64,000 nucleotides of DNA from Fibrobacterota bacterium (GTDB lineage: Bacteria; Fibrobacterota; Chitinivibrionia; Chitinivibrionales; Chitinispirillaceae): NCBI GenBank assembly GCA_023436145.1, contig JAEZKP010000024.1, positions 1 through 64,000 of the forward strand, given 5' to 3'. Both the position numbers and the translations under genes were made by a program. The notes below the pieces were generated by a model. It ran no database searches. It was given only the letters and a program-made list of their open reading frames with translations, and was not told where the DNA came from. This document shows, in pieces, positions 25,602 to 35,220 of this stretch (position 1 is the first letter of the stretch; each line of letters begins with the position of its first letter).

Positions 25602-27098
25602 GTGAAAAAAAATTGTTTATTGATTTTGACCAGTTGCATTTCTGCAATCATAATCACCGGATGTATCTGGTCTCTGGATAATCCATCTGATAGCCATTAT
25701 GAAGAGTTCACGGTTAAAAGTGAGGCTTCAATTTCTATTCAAAGCAAAGGCCCTTATTATCAGTATCAGGAAATTTCTGTTTGGGGAGGTGTTAAATCCA
25801 AACCGGTTCAGGACTCCGGATTAGTTTCCATGTATCAATGGGATTTTGGAAACGATGGAACTGTTGACACCATTCTTTATAGTCCCTCGGTGTTAAATGT
25901 TCCATTAAAAAAAAGTGGTAAATACTCTATTTCTTTACATCTTCATGACAGAGCAGGTTATGTCTCCAGTGCACTAACTACCATAAATGTTTCATCTCCT
26001 GAAAAATTGGATATTGATATCGATCTATTCTCCATTTTAGACGTTATAATCGATCCGGACTGTGCTTTTTATACCCAGAGTGAACACACAATGAAGCCAG
26101 TTGTAATGATGGGGAGATACTTTTCCTATAAGAATAAGACAGAGAGTATGACATTGGGAAGTTTTGTATTTGAGCTATTGAAGAATCTCACCGGAACTAT
26201 AGATTATAATACTTTGGGACTGCCTTATATGCACAGTTTTAACAATGGCATATATACGATAGATAATGGAAACCTGACTATGAGAGCTGCATTTCTTTAT
26301 GGTAGCACAGTTGAAGGATATCATAAGGAAAATGATACCATTAGGTACAACCTTTTTGACCCACGATCATACATAAAATCAATTAGTGTCAAACTGAGTG
26401 ATCCATATTACAGTTATGAAAAGGGACCGCTTTGGGAACTTACCAGCGAATTTAATGTAAACACATCCAATCCCCTGAACCCTAAAATAAATTTAAATAT
26501 TGATATGCGATCACTCAAATTTACAGGTTTCCGGGAGGTACAGGGTCGTTATACACTCTCTGCCCAGAATGTGGAACAGGGTGTAATATCATATTCCCTT
26601 TTCGATATTATTATGTTTAAATATCATGGACTGGCGCAAATAAAACCTTTTTACATTAAAGATATTCTTTCTCTGGTGGAGAATGATTCTCTGGAAATAG
26701 ATATGTCCGGGTCGGTAATTGAAACTGATTCATTTCCCGTTATTTTTCGATTTGATCATGGAAATGGGTTAAAAGAAAAAAGCTTTAATTATTTTATCAG
26801 ACAGCAAATGCTTAATCAACTGGTCAGGTTTGGAAACAGTGGAAACAATTTAAAGGTAATCGGTTCTTACACTGCTGAATCCAGTTTATCAGTGAATAAA
26901 TATTCACTTGTAAATAGTTATTTCAACGGATGTTATTCTACATCAGAAAATGATACCGCTTCGTTTTTTTGTGACAGAGCACTCCAATCACATTTTGGAA
27001 CCTTATATTTTGCAGCTCCTCAGCCGGATTTTCTGACATTTATTTCTGAAAGGTATTCTTACCAGTTCTCGATCAGTTATGGGACAATTGTTCCCTGA
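25602..27098 (+). CDS. Lipoprotein with PKD domain
   Basis: GTG start with AGGTAAAAG just upstream. The N-terminus ends in IITGC, a clear lipobox at residue 21, so the protein is membrane-anchored. Residues 45-130 form a PKD-like domain: WDFGNDGTVDT, then GKYSISLHLHDRAG. The remaining 360 residues are not recognised and are rich in Ser, Tyr and Asn, with strands typical of large envelope lipoproteins. Its upstream partner is the small membrane protein at 25184. No catalytic motif seen. Confidence 0.72.
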   Translation: MKKNCLLILTSCISAIIITGCIWSLDNPSDSHYEEFTVKSEASISIQSKGPYYQYQEISVWGGVKSKPVQDSGLVSMYQWDFGNDGTVDTILYSPSVLNVPLKKSGKYSISLHLHDRAGYVSSALTTINVSSPEKLDIDIDLFSILDVIIDPDCAFYTQSEHTMKPVVMMGRYFSYKNKTESMTLGSFVFELLKNLTGTIDYNTLGLPYMHSFNNGIYTIDNGNLTMRAAFLYGSTVEGYHKENDTIRYNLFDPRSYIKSISVKLSDPYYSYEKGPLWELTSEFNVNTSNPLNPKINLNIDMRSLKFTGFREVQGRYTLSAQNVEQGVISYSLFDIIMFKYHGLAQIKPFYIKDILSLVENDSLEIDMSGSVIETDSFPVIFRFDHGNGLKEKSFNYFIRQQMLNQLVRFGNSGNNLKVIGSYTAESSLSVNKYSLVNSYFNGCYSTSENDTASFFCDRALQSHFGTLYFAAPQPDFLTFISERYSYQFSISYGTIVP

Positions 27099-27261
27099 AC
27101 ACAAGCCATTTTGTACTGGAATAGTTGTTGCTGATATTATTAAATCTGTAACAGCTAATCACGATTGCCTTTTTATTACTTCAGAGATTTAATATCCGTT
27201 TGCTCTTCCATTTCTGATTCTAAGGAAAACTTTCTTAAGTCATACAACGAAAGGAGCTTAA

Positions 27262-28263
27262 ATGGCACGAATCGCAATTAATGGCTTGGGTAGAATCGGG
27301 CGGGCAGCTTTAAAAATCATTATGGACACACCAGAATTGGAAGTGGTAGCGATCAATGACCTTCTTCCACCGGAAAATCTGGCATATCTGTTTAAATTCG
27401 ATACTGTTTACGGTCGATATTCGAAATTAGTCAGTTCAAGTACAGATTCGCTTATAATCGGAGATAAAAAGATCAGGATGTACAACAGTAAAGAGCCATC
27501 CGAACTTCCCTGGAAAGATCTTAAAATAGATGCAGCGTTGGAATGTACAGGCCATTTCACTACGAAAGAGGGACTTGAGAAGCACTTAAAAGCAGGTGCC
27601 AAATATGCCGTTCTCTCAGCCCCTTCCAAAAATGATGGAATGAAGTTTGTGGTTCCCGGTGTAAACCACATCGAGAAAGGGGATACACTTTTTTCTGTAG
27701 CCAGTTGCACTACTAACTGCATTACTCCGGTGGTAGAAATTATGAAGCGACGCATAGGAGTGGAGAAAGCGATCATGTCTACAGTACATGCTTATACTTC
27801 ATCGCAGAGTCTGGTAGATTCACCAAATAAAAAGTGGCGAAGGGGAAGAGCAGCTGCCTCCAATCTTGTTCCTGCAACAACCGGTGCTGCCATCGCAACT
27901 ACCAAAGTAATCACAGATATCGAAGGGAAATTTGATGGTATCGCAATCAGAGCTCCAATTACGGTTGGTTCGATTTCCGATATTACTTTTCTGACCAGCA
28001 AGTCCACATCTATCGATGAGATAAATCAGATTTTCAGAGAAGAAAGTGAAACAGCACGATACCAGGGTATTCTGGGTTTTTCGGACGAGGAGATTGTATC
28101 CTCCGATATAATTCAGGACTCCCGGGCATCCATTGTGGATGGGACATTGACTAAAGTTGTAGGTGGCAACCTGGTTAAAGTGATGAGTTGGTATGATAAT
28201 GAGTGGGGATATGCTTCACAGATGATAAGAGAGCTGGTACACCTTTCAAAGTTTGCAGTCTGA
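27262..28263 (+). CDS. gap: Glyceraldehyde-3-phosphate dehydrogenase
   Basis: NAD-dependent oxidation and phosphorylation of glyceraldehyde 3-phosphate in glycolysis. Rossmann motif INGLGRIGR at the N-terminus, catalytic C149 in SCTTNC, and the YDNEWGYA motif at the C-terminus. The Asp in AINDL after the second strand favours NAD over NADP. The 333-aa length is typical and AAAGGAG precedes the ATG. Stand-alone gene. Confidence 0.97.
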   Translation: MARIAINGLGRIGRAALKIIMDTPELEVVAINDLLPPENLAYLFKFDTVYGRYSKLVSSSTDSLIIGDKKIRMYNSKEPSELPWKDLKIDAALECTGHFTTKEGLEKHLKAGAKYAVLSAPSKNDGMKFVVPGVNHIEKGDTLFSVASCTTNCITPVVEIMKRRIGVEKAIMSTVHAYTSSQSLVDSPNKKWRRGRAAASNLVPATTGAAIATTKVITDIEGKFDGIAIRAPITVGSISDITFLTSKSTSIDEINQIFREESETARYQGILGFSDEEIVSSDIIQDSRASIVDGTLTKVVGGNLVKVMSWYDNEWGYASQMIRELVHLSKFAV

Positions 28264-28303
28264 TAGCTTCCTGAATCAATTCCGTATAGCTGATTGGAAA
28301 GAC

Positions 28304-28332
28304 TTGGGGTGCAGATTTGCTCTGAACCCCAA
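28304..28332 (+). terminator. Hairpin after gap
   Basis: TTGGGGT (28304-28310) pairs with ACCCCAA (28326-28332), and an inner CAGA/TCTG pair extends the stem. It lies 41 bp after the gap stop and is followed by an AT-rich stretch with no long T-run. The remaining 270 bp before the helicase gene contain no recognised gene. Confidence 0.6.
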
Positions 28333-28601
28333 ATTAAATTACTTGTCAAATTGCTCAATACTAAATATGGTTCTGATACTTTGAAATTGTAAAAAAAAAT
28401 AGTTTCTATAAAACTAAAACATATGGAAAATAACAACAGCATAGTGTAATAATGGACCGTAACCGATAATTTAAGCATATTTCTATTAAAATATCCTGAC
28501 TTCTAAAATCTTCTCACCCTCAATCAAATCTTCTGAACCTGTATTCGAATTTAGTATTTTTACTTTTTAGCTCAAAACAACTATTTGCAGGCTTTCTTTT
28601 T

Positions 28602-30941
28602 GTGAACACCAACAAACCAACCATAAAAATATCTGTCCGGAATCTAATTGAATTCATACTTCGTTGTGGTGACATCGATTCGGGTTTTTGCGGATCTAAA
28701 AGAGCTGTTGAAGGTACCAGGATACACCGTAAAATCCAAAAAAACCGTGATGGGAACTATGAATCGGAAGTAATAGTTAAAAATACCATAGATTATGATT
28801 ATTTTACTCTGAATATAGAAGGAAGGATTGATGGGGTTTTAGAAAAGGATGGTCAGTTCTGCATTGAAGAAATAAAATCAGTAACTGATCCGGTTTCTTC
28901 CATTACTGAGAACTTCAATCCTCTCCATTGGGCCCAGGTTTCCTGTTATGCATATCTCTTTTCTGCCAAAGAAAATTTAGATTCGGTGGATTTGCGGCTG
29001 ATCTATTGTGAAGTTGAAACCGAAAAAATCAAAGAGTTTACAAGGCATTCTACATTTGTTGAACTGGAGACATTTTTCCATGATCTGATAAAAAGTTATG
29101 AACCCTGGGTCAGGTTCGATATAAAGCGGATCTCAGAAAGAAACGAGTCACTTAAAAAACTGACATTTCCATTTAACAGCTATCGTGTGGGTCAAAGGGA
29201 ACTTGCTGCATCTGTGTATAGATCCATTAAAAACAAACGTAATCTTTTCGCGAAAGCTCCTACAGGTATTGGAAAGACGATTTCAACTCTGTTTCCTGCG
29301 CTCAAGGCTATGGGAGAGGAACTCACTTCCAGGATCTTTTATCTTACTGCAAGAACTACCAACAGAGCCGTCGCTGAAGAAGCGCTTTCATTATTGAAAA
29401 ACCAGGATTTACACCTGAATTTCATAACCCTTATTGCAAAAGAAAAAATATGTTTCCTGGAGAAAACCTCCTGTACACCACAAAGTTGTCAGTATGCCCG
29501 TGGTCATTTCGACAGAATAAATAATGCAATCTGGGATGTGATTCACAATAATGATGAATTTAACAGATCAGTTATAGAAGAATCTGCTTTAAAACACAGG
29601 GTTTGTCCTTTTGAACTGGCACTTGACCTTTCATTATGGTGTGATGTAATAATCGGGGATTATAATTACGTATTCGATCCGCAGGTCTGTCTTAAAAGGT
29701 TTTTTACGGAAAATGGCAATGATTTCACTTTTCTTATAGATGAGGCTCATAATCTGGTTGATCGATCCAGAGAAATGTTTTCTGCACAAATCCGGTCTTC
29801 TGTTTTTAAACAGGAGAGAAAAAAGTTAAGAAAAATTGACTCTGAAATTTATAAAAAATTTGGAAGAGTAGTGAACCGGATTCAGGCTTTGGGAAAGATG
29901 ACAGAGGATGATTCAGTTTATACAAATAATGAAAAAGATGAAAAACTTATTACTGTTTTAAAAGAATTCATAGAGGAATGTGAAAAGTTCCTGAAGAATA
30001 ACCAGACAATGGATAATGAAAAGGTGCTTGATTTGTACTTTGAGGCACTTCTATTCATAAAAGTATCTGAGCTTTTCGATTCGCGTTATCTCCTGTTTGT
30101 ACAGAAAATAGAGAAGGATATTACCGTAAAACTTTTCTGTGTGGATCCATCTTTTCTGATGAGTGAAGCATTAAAAAGAGGCCGGTCTGCTATCTTCTTC
30201 TCGGCAACTCTTACACCCCTTGAATATTACCGTGAGATTCTGGGGGGAAGTACTGATGATGCTCTTATTAATTTGTCATCTCCTTTTGACCTGAAAAACC
30301 GTTGCATTCTGGTAGCTGGTGATGTCTCCACTAAATACCAGAACAGAGAAAAAAGTTTTTCCATACTTGCTGAATATCTTAAACAGGTAGTAAATGCACA
30401 AAAAGGAAACTATCTGGTTTTCTTTCCTTCCTATAAATATATGATCGATGTGTTTGACATATTTAGAGAAGAATATCCCTTGATGAAAACTGTTATTCAG
30501 TCAAATGCGATGTCTGAATCAGAGCGAGATGAATTTCTTAAAAATTTTCAGCCAAACCCGCAAGAAACTCTGCTGGGTTTTTGTGTGTTAGGTGGAATTT
30601 TTTCTGAAGGAATAGATCTGAAAAATGATCGCCTGATCGGTTCAATAATTGTGGGTGTGGGTTTACCACAAATCTGTATTGAAAGGGACCTGATCCGGGA
30701 ATACTTTCAGATAAAAAATGGCTATGGCTTTGAATTCTCTTACCTATATCCAGGAATGAACAAAGTAATGCAGGCAGCCGGGCGGGTTATCCGTTCAGAG
30801 CAAGATCGGGGGATTATTTTACTCATTGATGAAAGATTTACTACACAGCAATACAGAAATCTGTTTCCTGCAGAATGGTTTCCGCATAACAAAGTATTAA
30901 TAAATACCCTGGATAATTATCTGAGCAGATTCTGGAAATGA
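28602..30941 (+). CDS. RecB-like nuclease fused to a DinG/XPD-type helicase
   Basis: The N-terminal 180 residues carry a RecB/Cas4-type PD-(D/E)XK pattern: GTRIHRKI, EGRIDGVL, IEEIKS and HWAQVSCYAYLF (the H, D, E-x-K and Q..Y motifs). After that comes a superfamily 2 helicase: Walker A KAPTGIGKT, DEAH box (LIDEAHN), FFSATL, and a C-terminal motif VI (MQAAGRVIRSEQDRG). Cysteines in EKICF, CTPQSC and HRVCPFE fit the iron-sulfur cluster of XPD/DinG helicases. It should unwind 5'-tailed DNA and cut it, in repair or against foreign DNA. GTG start; single gene. Confidence 0.88.
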   Translation: MNTNKPTIKISVRNLIEFILRCGDIDSGFCGSKRAVEGTRIHRKIQKNRDGNYESEVIVKNTIDYDYFTLNIEGRIDGVLEKDGQFCIEEIKSVTDPVSSITENFNPLHWAQVSCYAYLFSAKENLDSVDLRLIYCEVETEKIKEFTRHSTFVELETFFHDLIKSYEPWVRFDIKRISERNESLKKLTFPFNSYRVGQRELAASVYRSIKNKRNLFAKAPTGIGKTISTLFPALKAMGEELTSRIFYLTARTTNRAVAEEALSLLKNQDLHLNFITLIAKEKICFLEKTSCTPQSCQYARGHFDRINNAIWDVIHNNDEFNRSVIEESALKHRVCPFELALDLSLWCDVIIGDYNYVFDPQVCLKRFFTENGNDFTFLIDEAHNLVDRSREMFSAQIRSSVFKQERKKLRKIDSEIYKKFGRVVNRIQALGKMTEDDSVYTNNEKDEKLITVLKEFIEECEKFLKNNQTMDNEKVLDLYFEALLFIKVSELFDSRYLLFVQKIEKDITVKLFCVDPSFLMSEALKRGRSAIFFSATLTPLEYYREILGGSTDDALINLSSPFDLKNRCILVAGDVSTKYQNREKSFSILAEYLKQVVNAQKGNYLVFFPSYKYMIDVFDIFREEYPLMKTVIQSNAMSESERDEFLKNFQPNPQETLLGFCVLGGIFSEGIDLKNDRLIGSIIVGVGLPQICIERDLIREYFQIKNGYGFEFSYLYPGMNKVMQAAGRVIRSEQDRGIILLIDERFTTQQYRNLFPAEWFPHNKVLINTLDNYLSRFWK

Positions 30942-31013
30942 AAATAAGTTCAGACTCATATAGTTACAGTTCAAAATGCTCATTTAAAGACAATAATGAC
31001 AAGAAGAGCAGTT

Positions 31014-31598
31014 CTATTCACATTGCCACTTCATAATCATATCCTCTTTGGGCATGAAATTTTTGCGGTGTGCGTAATAGGTGAATTTCCCTTTGTTCTG
31101 AAAAATAGAATCAAACTCAAAAGACCAGTAATTCAGTGTCAAATGAGAAGGAAATGTGATGCTGTACTCTGCTTTGGCAAAAGGTTTGTTCCAGTATTTT
31201 GTGGTGGTAAGAATATATCGGCCTTGACAATAATAAACCCTTTGACGGTAAATAATTTTTATAGAGTCGGTTTTTCCTGGCCTGACCGTCAAATTGAATC
31301 CGATTCCTTCGGATAATTTAGTATACGATGTGTCCTGGTTTGCTGACATGGCAATTAGCCTTATAAAGTGCGGATATTCATGAATACTATCTGTGGGAAA
31401 CGGGTAATAAATGGACATGTGACCGGTAATCGAGTCATTGTTTGTGAAGTAATAAATACCTGAAACTTCCATCGTGTCACCTGAGATGAAAACGTCGATT
31501 CGCTCTCTTTCAAAGGTTATTTTTGCTATGCTCTCATTAGCACCTATAAATAAAGTCATGGTTAGTAGTAAGTTAAAAGAGTATTTTGTAATTAACAT
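31014..31598 (-). CDS. Secreted beta-rich protein of unknown function
   Basis: Not recognised. I start at ATG 31598 (MLITKYSF), which gives a clear signal peptide ending at IGANESIA; the longer frame to 31667 has a charged N-terminus and no ribosome site. The mature 165 residues alternate short strands (VSGIYYFTNND, SIYYPFPTDS, AEYSITFPSHL), as in a periplasmic beta-sandwich. It converges with the helicase gene (72 bp apart). Confidence 0.55.
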   Translation of the reverse strand: MLITKYSFNLLLTMTLFIGANESIAKITFERERIDVFISGDTMEVSGIYYFTNNDSITGHMSIYYPFPTDSIHEYPHFIRLIAMSANQDTSYTKLSEGIGFNLTVRPGKTDSIKIIYRQRVYYCQGRYILTTTKYWNKPFAKAEYSITFPSHLTLNYWSFEFDSIFQNKGKFTYYAHRKNFMPKEDMIMKWQCE

Positions 31599-31879
31599 CA
31601 GAAAATATCTTTCTTTGCTGAAAATTGTTTTCTGATCCTGGTTTAAGTTTACACAGGCCTTCCTCATGGCAAAAATACTAATAATCTGATCTTAAAGGTA
31701 GGTTTTTACCTCAAAGGAGAAGTGAACTAATATGTTTTTGGAAATGTTAGTTTATCTTCTTTCAGTCCGGAAGTCTCCAGGTTAGAATCTCTCAGCAATC
31801 AAAAGGTAAACAAAAACTAAAAATTATCTTTATGCTGATCTGAAAAATATTTATCTTTTGAGATTTAATCAGTTTATGT

Positions 31880-32005
31880 TCAAAATGAACAAATGCTAAT
31901 TGATTCGTGCTTCGGAAGGGGAAAATGGGAATCCATTTTTCTCCTGTATTTTTGAAGATGGATGCCCGGAAAACACTCGGGCATGACGAATTTAAGACAT
32001 TTTGA
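31880..32005. repeat. Dispersed intergenic repeat, copy A, with internal hairpin
   Basis: The segment shares about 70-75% of bases by eye with 34502-34613: CAAAATGAA.AAATGC.AATTGAT near the start and GATGGATGCC..AAAAC..CTCGGGCATGACG near the end. The latter forms an ATGCCCG/CGGGCAT hairpin. It fills the 31599-32047 gap upstream of the DUF975 gene; nothing else was recognised in that gap. Confidence 0.75.
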
Positions 32006-32047
32006 ATCAAAACTATTTTAATTAATAGCTTTTATGAATGGAAGATT

Positions 32048-32647
32048 ATGCCCAGGCAGAATAAAGTACTTATGTCGGAAGCCAGGAAATCGCTTCAGGG
32101 TAGGTGGGGAATTGCAGTTGCAATTTCAGCGATTTTTATGGCGATCAGTATTGGGGCCAGTTCGATTCCCGGAGCAGGATGGATTGCCAGCCTTATAATT
32201 TCAGGTCCACTGATAGTAGGATTAAACAAAATTTTTCTGGAAATAAGCAGGGGCAGGCAAGTAGAGCTGGATATTCTTTTTGATGGGTTTTCAATATTTT
32301 CCACATCTTTGATCTCATATCTGCTTATCCTCCTGTATGTCATCTTATGGACACTTTTATTGATAGTACCAGGAATAATCGCAATGATTTCCTATTCTAT
32401 GACTTACTTTATTATTTCTGAGCAAGTGAATATAAAGCCAGCGGATGCACTCAGAAAAAGCAAAATGATGATGCAAGGGAATAAAATGCAGTTTTTTCTT
32501 TTATGCTGCCGTTTTATTGGATGGTTCATAGTGGGTATCTTGTCAGCCGGAATCGGCTTTTTATGGATAATACCATATTTTATGACCAGTATGGCTCATT
32601 TTTATGATGATGTTAAGCAAAAGGAACAGATTCAGACGACAAATTAG
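32048..32647 (+). CDS. DUF975-like integral membrane protein
   Basis: About five hydrophobic segments across 199 residues. The N-terminal MSEARKSLQGRWGIAVAIS matches the start of DUF975 proteins, which often have a short amphipathic region before the first helix, and PADALRKSKMMMQGNKMQFFLL matches the conserved segment before the last helices. Function of the family unknown. GGAAG precedes the start. It is flanked by intergenic repeat copy A and a convergent gene. Confidence 0.8.
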   Translation: MPRQNKVLMSEARKSLQGRWGIAVAISAIFMAISIGASSIPGAGWIASLIISGPLIVGLNKIFLEISRGRQVELDILFDGFSIFSTSLISYLLILLYVILWTLLLIVPGIIAMISYSMTYFIISEQVNIKPADALRKSKMMMQGNKMQFFLLCCRFIGWFIVGILSAGIGFLWIIPYFMTSMAHFYDDVKQKEQIQTTN

Positions 32648-32732
32648 AATTTGCCAGGTATGGCTATATGGATTCCGATTCTGATGAGTCAGGGCTACTG
32701 CAAAATCTTTTAAGGCCTATTAATAAACACCA

Positions 32733-34307
32733 TTACTGTTCTTTATCCACCATCTCTTTTGAAACAACGGTTTTCCAGGGCAAGTGCCCCCGTGTCCCAG
32801 GTCTGCAGTTAACTATCTGTCCATTCAACTGGAAAAAAGGTACCATCATTTTATCAGATCTGATCGTCTGCCCCAAAAAACTGAGCCGGTATTGTTGAGC
32901 CATCAATTTACCAGATTGATCCTTTTTATGTAATACCGGGGATATGCTGTTATACTCGAATGCTCCTGCATCCACACCATTTCCCAGAGGCCTGGCTGTT
33001 CCTCTAATGTCAACAGAGGGGGCCTTATCAGAAATGGCCGCGTCAATTGCGGGGCAACCGGTTTTCAACTGCAGGTCAAGATGGTCATAATCAGCAAAAA
33101 ACCGGTATGGATCGTCGATTTTTACGTTATGATCACTTTCTACTGATTGACTGTCTTCTATGCTGATACTTGTACTGAGATTGTTTCTTATCAGGCAACC
33201 TGAACTGCTGCTGCCGTTTTTATGTTTGCCTATTTTTATCCATGGAGGACCGGGTTTTTGAGAATTAAGATCACAAACAGTATTATTAATAATTCTGCAG
33301 TTTTTAGCCCCTAAAAGAGTGATTCCATGCCAGTGATCTGTAATCACTACATTGTTTTCTATTACCCAGTCTTCAAAAAAGCCATCAAAACAGCCAATCC
33401 CCTGCAATGTACCCCTAAATGGTTGATCAGGGTCGGTATAATTGATGAATGTATTACCAGACAGAACAATCCCCTTCACAACACCTGTTCCTACACCGCT
33501 ATCCCCTACAGACCATGATTGAAACCCATCATCATGATTCTGATTTACAGCATAACAGTTCATTATAGTATTATGGGAAAAGCGGCAGTAATCACCTACC
33601 CCCCTAAGACCATCCCCGGCAAAGTTTTCAACGATGTTATTTTCTATTAAGCAGGAATCTCCGTCAACCGAAATCCCGAAATTAACATTTCTTAGTGTAT
33701 TATTACTAATCAGACATCTGTTTGATCTGACTGAAAAACCGTTGCAGGATAAGTTGTTCCAGTCATCTTTTGTCCATTTTGAAATATTCGATGCTGAAAA
33801 TAGTGTACATGCAAGTACCTCAATTTCCCGGGCAGGGCCACTATTGTTATGGCTTTCAATACTGAATAAAGTAACTTTCTCAAAAGGTTGTGCGTATTCC
33901 GGGCTGATCTTAAGTCCTATGAATCGCCATTTAGATGCTGCCAACAACCTGATGTTTTTAAGCCTGGGGTAATGATTCTTATTAGCCATCACAGTTATAT
34001 AATTTTCATTGTAACAACGGCTGATGAAAACCGCACCATGATAGCCTGTATTTAAAATCAAGGTATCCCCACCTTTAACCGGAGCTCCCTGGTTTTTAAT
34101 ACGTAAAGGCATTCCCCATTTATAGGGGTACTTTTCACCTTCAAGGCACTGGACTAAGCCAGAATCAATAACCTGTTGCAGAGTATACCAGGGTTTAAGC
34201 GCAGATCCATCACCATCCGGACTTCCAGATTGCGGATCTACAAACCATGTTTTTGCAAATATCTGAGCAGTGGTTAAAAGAATAATAATAGAAAATCGGG
34301 TTTTCAT
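32733..34307 (-). CDS. Secreted right-handed beta-helix protein
   Basis: Signal peptide at residues 1-18, then the usual start WFVDPQSGSPDGDGSALKPWYTLQQ of parallel beta-helix proteins. About ten helix turns follow with repeated N-N-x-hydrophobic steps (ISNNTLRNVNFGI, IENNIVENFAGDGL, FSHNTIMNC, IINNTVCDL). This fold is typical of polysaccharide lyases and glycosidases; WHGITLLG and GAFEY near the end are typical of such secreted proteins. No catalytic triad could be assigned, so pectin, alginate or another glycan may be the substrate. The gene is preceded by GGAGTAACT and a perfect palindrome. Confidence 0.78.
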   Translation of the reverse strand: MKTRFSIIILLTTAQIFAKTWFVDPQSGSPDGDGSALKPWYTLQQVIDSGLVQCLEGEKYPYKWGMPLRIKNQGAPVKGGDTLILNTGYHGAVFISRCYNENYITVMANKNHYPRLKNIRLLAASKWRFIGLKISPEYAQPFEKVTLFSIESHNNSGPAREIEVLACTLFSASNISKWTKDDWNNLSCNGFSVRSNRCLISNNTLRNVNFGISVDGDSCLIENNIVENFAGDGLRGVGDYCRFSHNTIMNCYAVNQNHDDGFQSWSVGDSGVGTGVVKGIVLSGNTFINYTDPDQPFRGTLQGIGCFDGFFEDWVIENNVVITDHWHGITLLGAKNCRIINNTVCDLNSQKPGPPWIKIGKHKNGSSSSGCLIRNNLSTSISIEDSQSVESDHNVKIDDPYRFFADYDHLDLQLKTGCPAIDAAISDKAPSVDIRGTARPLGNGVDAGAFEYNSISPVLHKKDQSGKLMAQQYRLSFLGQTIRSDKMMVPFFQLNGQIVNCRPGTRGHLPWKTVVSKEMVDKEQ

Positions 34308-34325
34308 AATAGTTACTCCAGTAAG

Positions 34326-34347
34326 ATGTATAATTATAATTATACAT
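34326..34347. promoter_or_regulatory. Perfect 22-bp palindrome before the beta-helix gene
   Basis: ATGTATAATTATAATTATAC followed by AT reads the same on both strands. It lies 19 bp upstream of the beta-helix start and contains TATAAT, so it could be an operator overlapping the promoter, or a transcript hairpin. Confidence 0.6.
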
Positions 34348-34501
34348 TTACTGAAGGGATAAAAAAAGTTTTGCTTAAACTACCTGGACAGGAGAGATCT
34401 CATAAAATCAGCGTAACCTGAAAGCTATCTGCGATCGTATTTACACAATTTGCCTTATATCAAAGAGTTAATATAATAGATTATTGACAAACAGATTCTG
34501 A

Positions 34502-34613
34502 TCAAAATGAATAAATGCCAATTGATCCGGAGCTGGAAACCATCTTTTTCCTCTTATTTTCTACGATGGATGCCAGAAAAACTACTCGGGCATGACGGAT
34601 TTGGTTCATTTTC
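34502..34613. repeat. Dispersed intergenic repeat, copy B
   Basis: Second copy of the element at 31880-32005, in the same orientation, including the ATGCC..CGGGCATGACGG hairpin (one mismatch). It occupies most of the 34348-34686 gap; no gene was seen there. Confidence 0.75.
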
Positions 34614-34686
34614 AACAGGAACTGAATAATCAACTAATTTACAGTAATAAATTTTATTTTCTTATTATTTCATCTCTTTCGTTTCA

Positions 34687-34947
34687 TCATTTCCTGTTAT
34701 CTTCCGGAATTCTGCTCCAGATAAGTTCACCATTACGGTACACTGCTTTTATCCTGTGAAGTGGTATTGTTATTTTGCGGCTATACTGATCGCAAAGAGT
34801 AAAGGATTGTGAATCGATTGAATCGATCTGATTAAGAGAAATTCTGACTAATCCGGTAACTCTATCTTCATATTCAAGCTCAAAGTGAGCTTGAGAGAAA
34901 GAGAAATCCCAACGAATCCGGTTAAGAAGCTTCTTAATGTATATCAA
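34687..34947 (-). CDS. DUF504 (MJ1316-like) small protein
   Basis: 86-aa protein matching the DUF504 pattern: IKKLLNRIRWDFSFSQAHFELEYEDR, then IPLHRIKAVYRNGELIW. The MJ1316 domain is predicted to bind RNA ends and is mostly known from archaea and eukaryotes, with scattered bacterial members. It lies on the minus strand, upstream of the beta-helix gene by 379 bp and separate from it. Confidence 0.85.
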   Translation of the reverse strand: MIYIKKLLNRIRWDFSFSQAHFELEYEDRVTGLVRISLNQIDSIDSQSFTLCDQYSRKITIPLHRIKAVYRNGELIWSRIPEDNRK

Positions 34948-35180
34948 AATGAGTTTCCAAAAATATTAACGATTATTTTAAAGGTATGTATAGCATATCC
35001 GGTAAAAACGGCAAATTTATGGCCAAACAGGTCCGATTGCCTTCCAGTTTCAATTTAAAATAAAAGGCAATTGGCAGGATCTAGTAATCGTTATATTTCC
35101 GGGAATTATTTATTGATTGATGAGATAGCTGCTTGAAATGAGAGGAAAAATTACATCATAAATACTAAGCGGGAATTTTA

Positions 35181-35214
35181 AAGCCTTGTCCGTTTTTTCA
35201 GACAAGGCTTTTTT
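35181..35214. terminator. Intrinsic terminator, 10-bp stem
   Basis: AAGCCTTGTC (35181-35190) pairs perfectly with GACAAGGCTT (35201-35210); a T-run follows on the plus strand to 35214 and a weaker TTAAAATT on the minus strand. It lies 7 bp beyond the stop of the minus-strand peptidase gene, which is its likely user. The 34948-35180 region holds no recognised gene. Confidence 0.8.
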
Positions 35215-35220
35215 CAAAAA

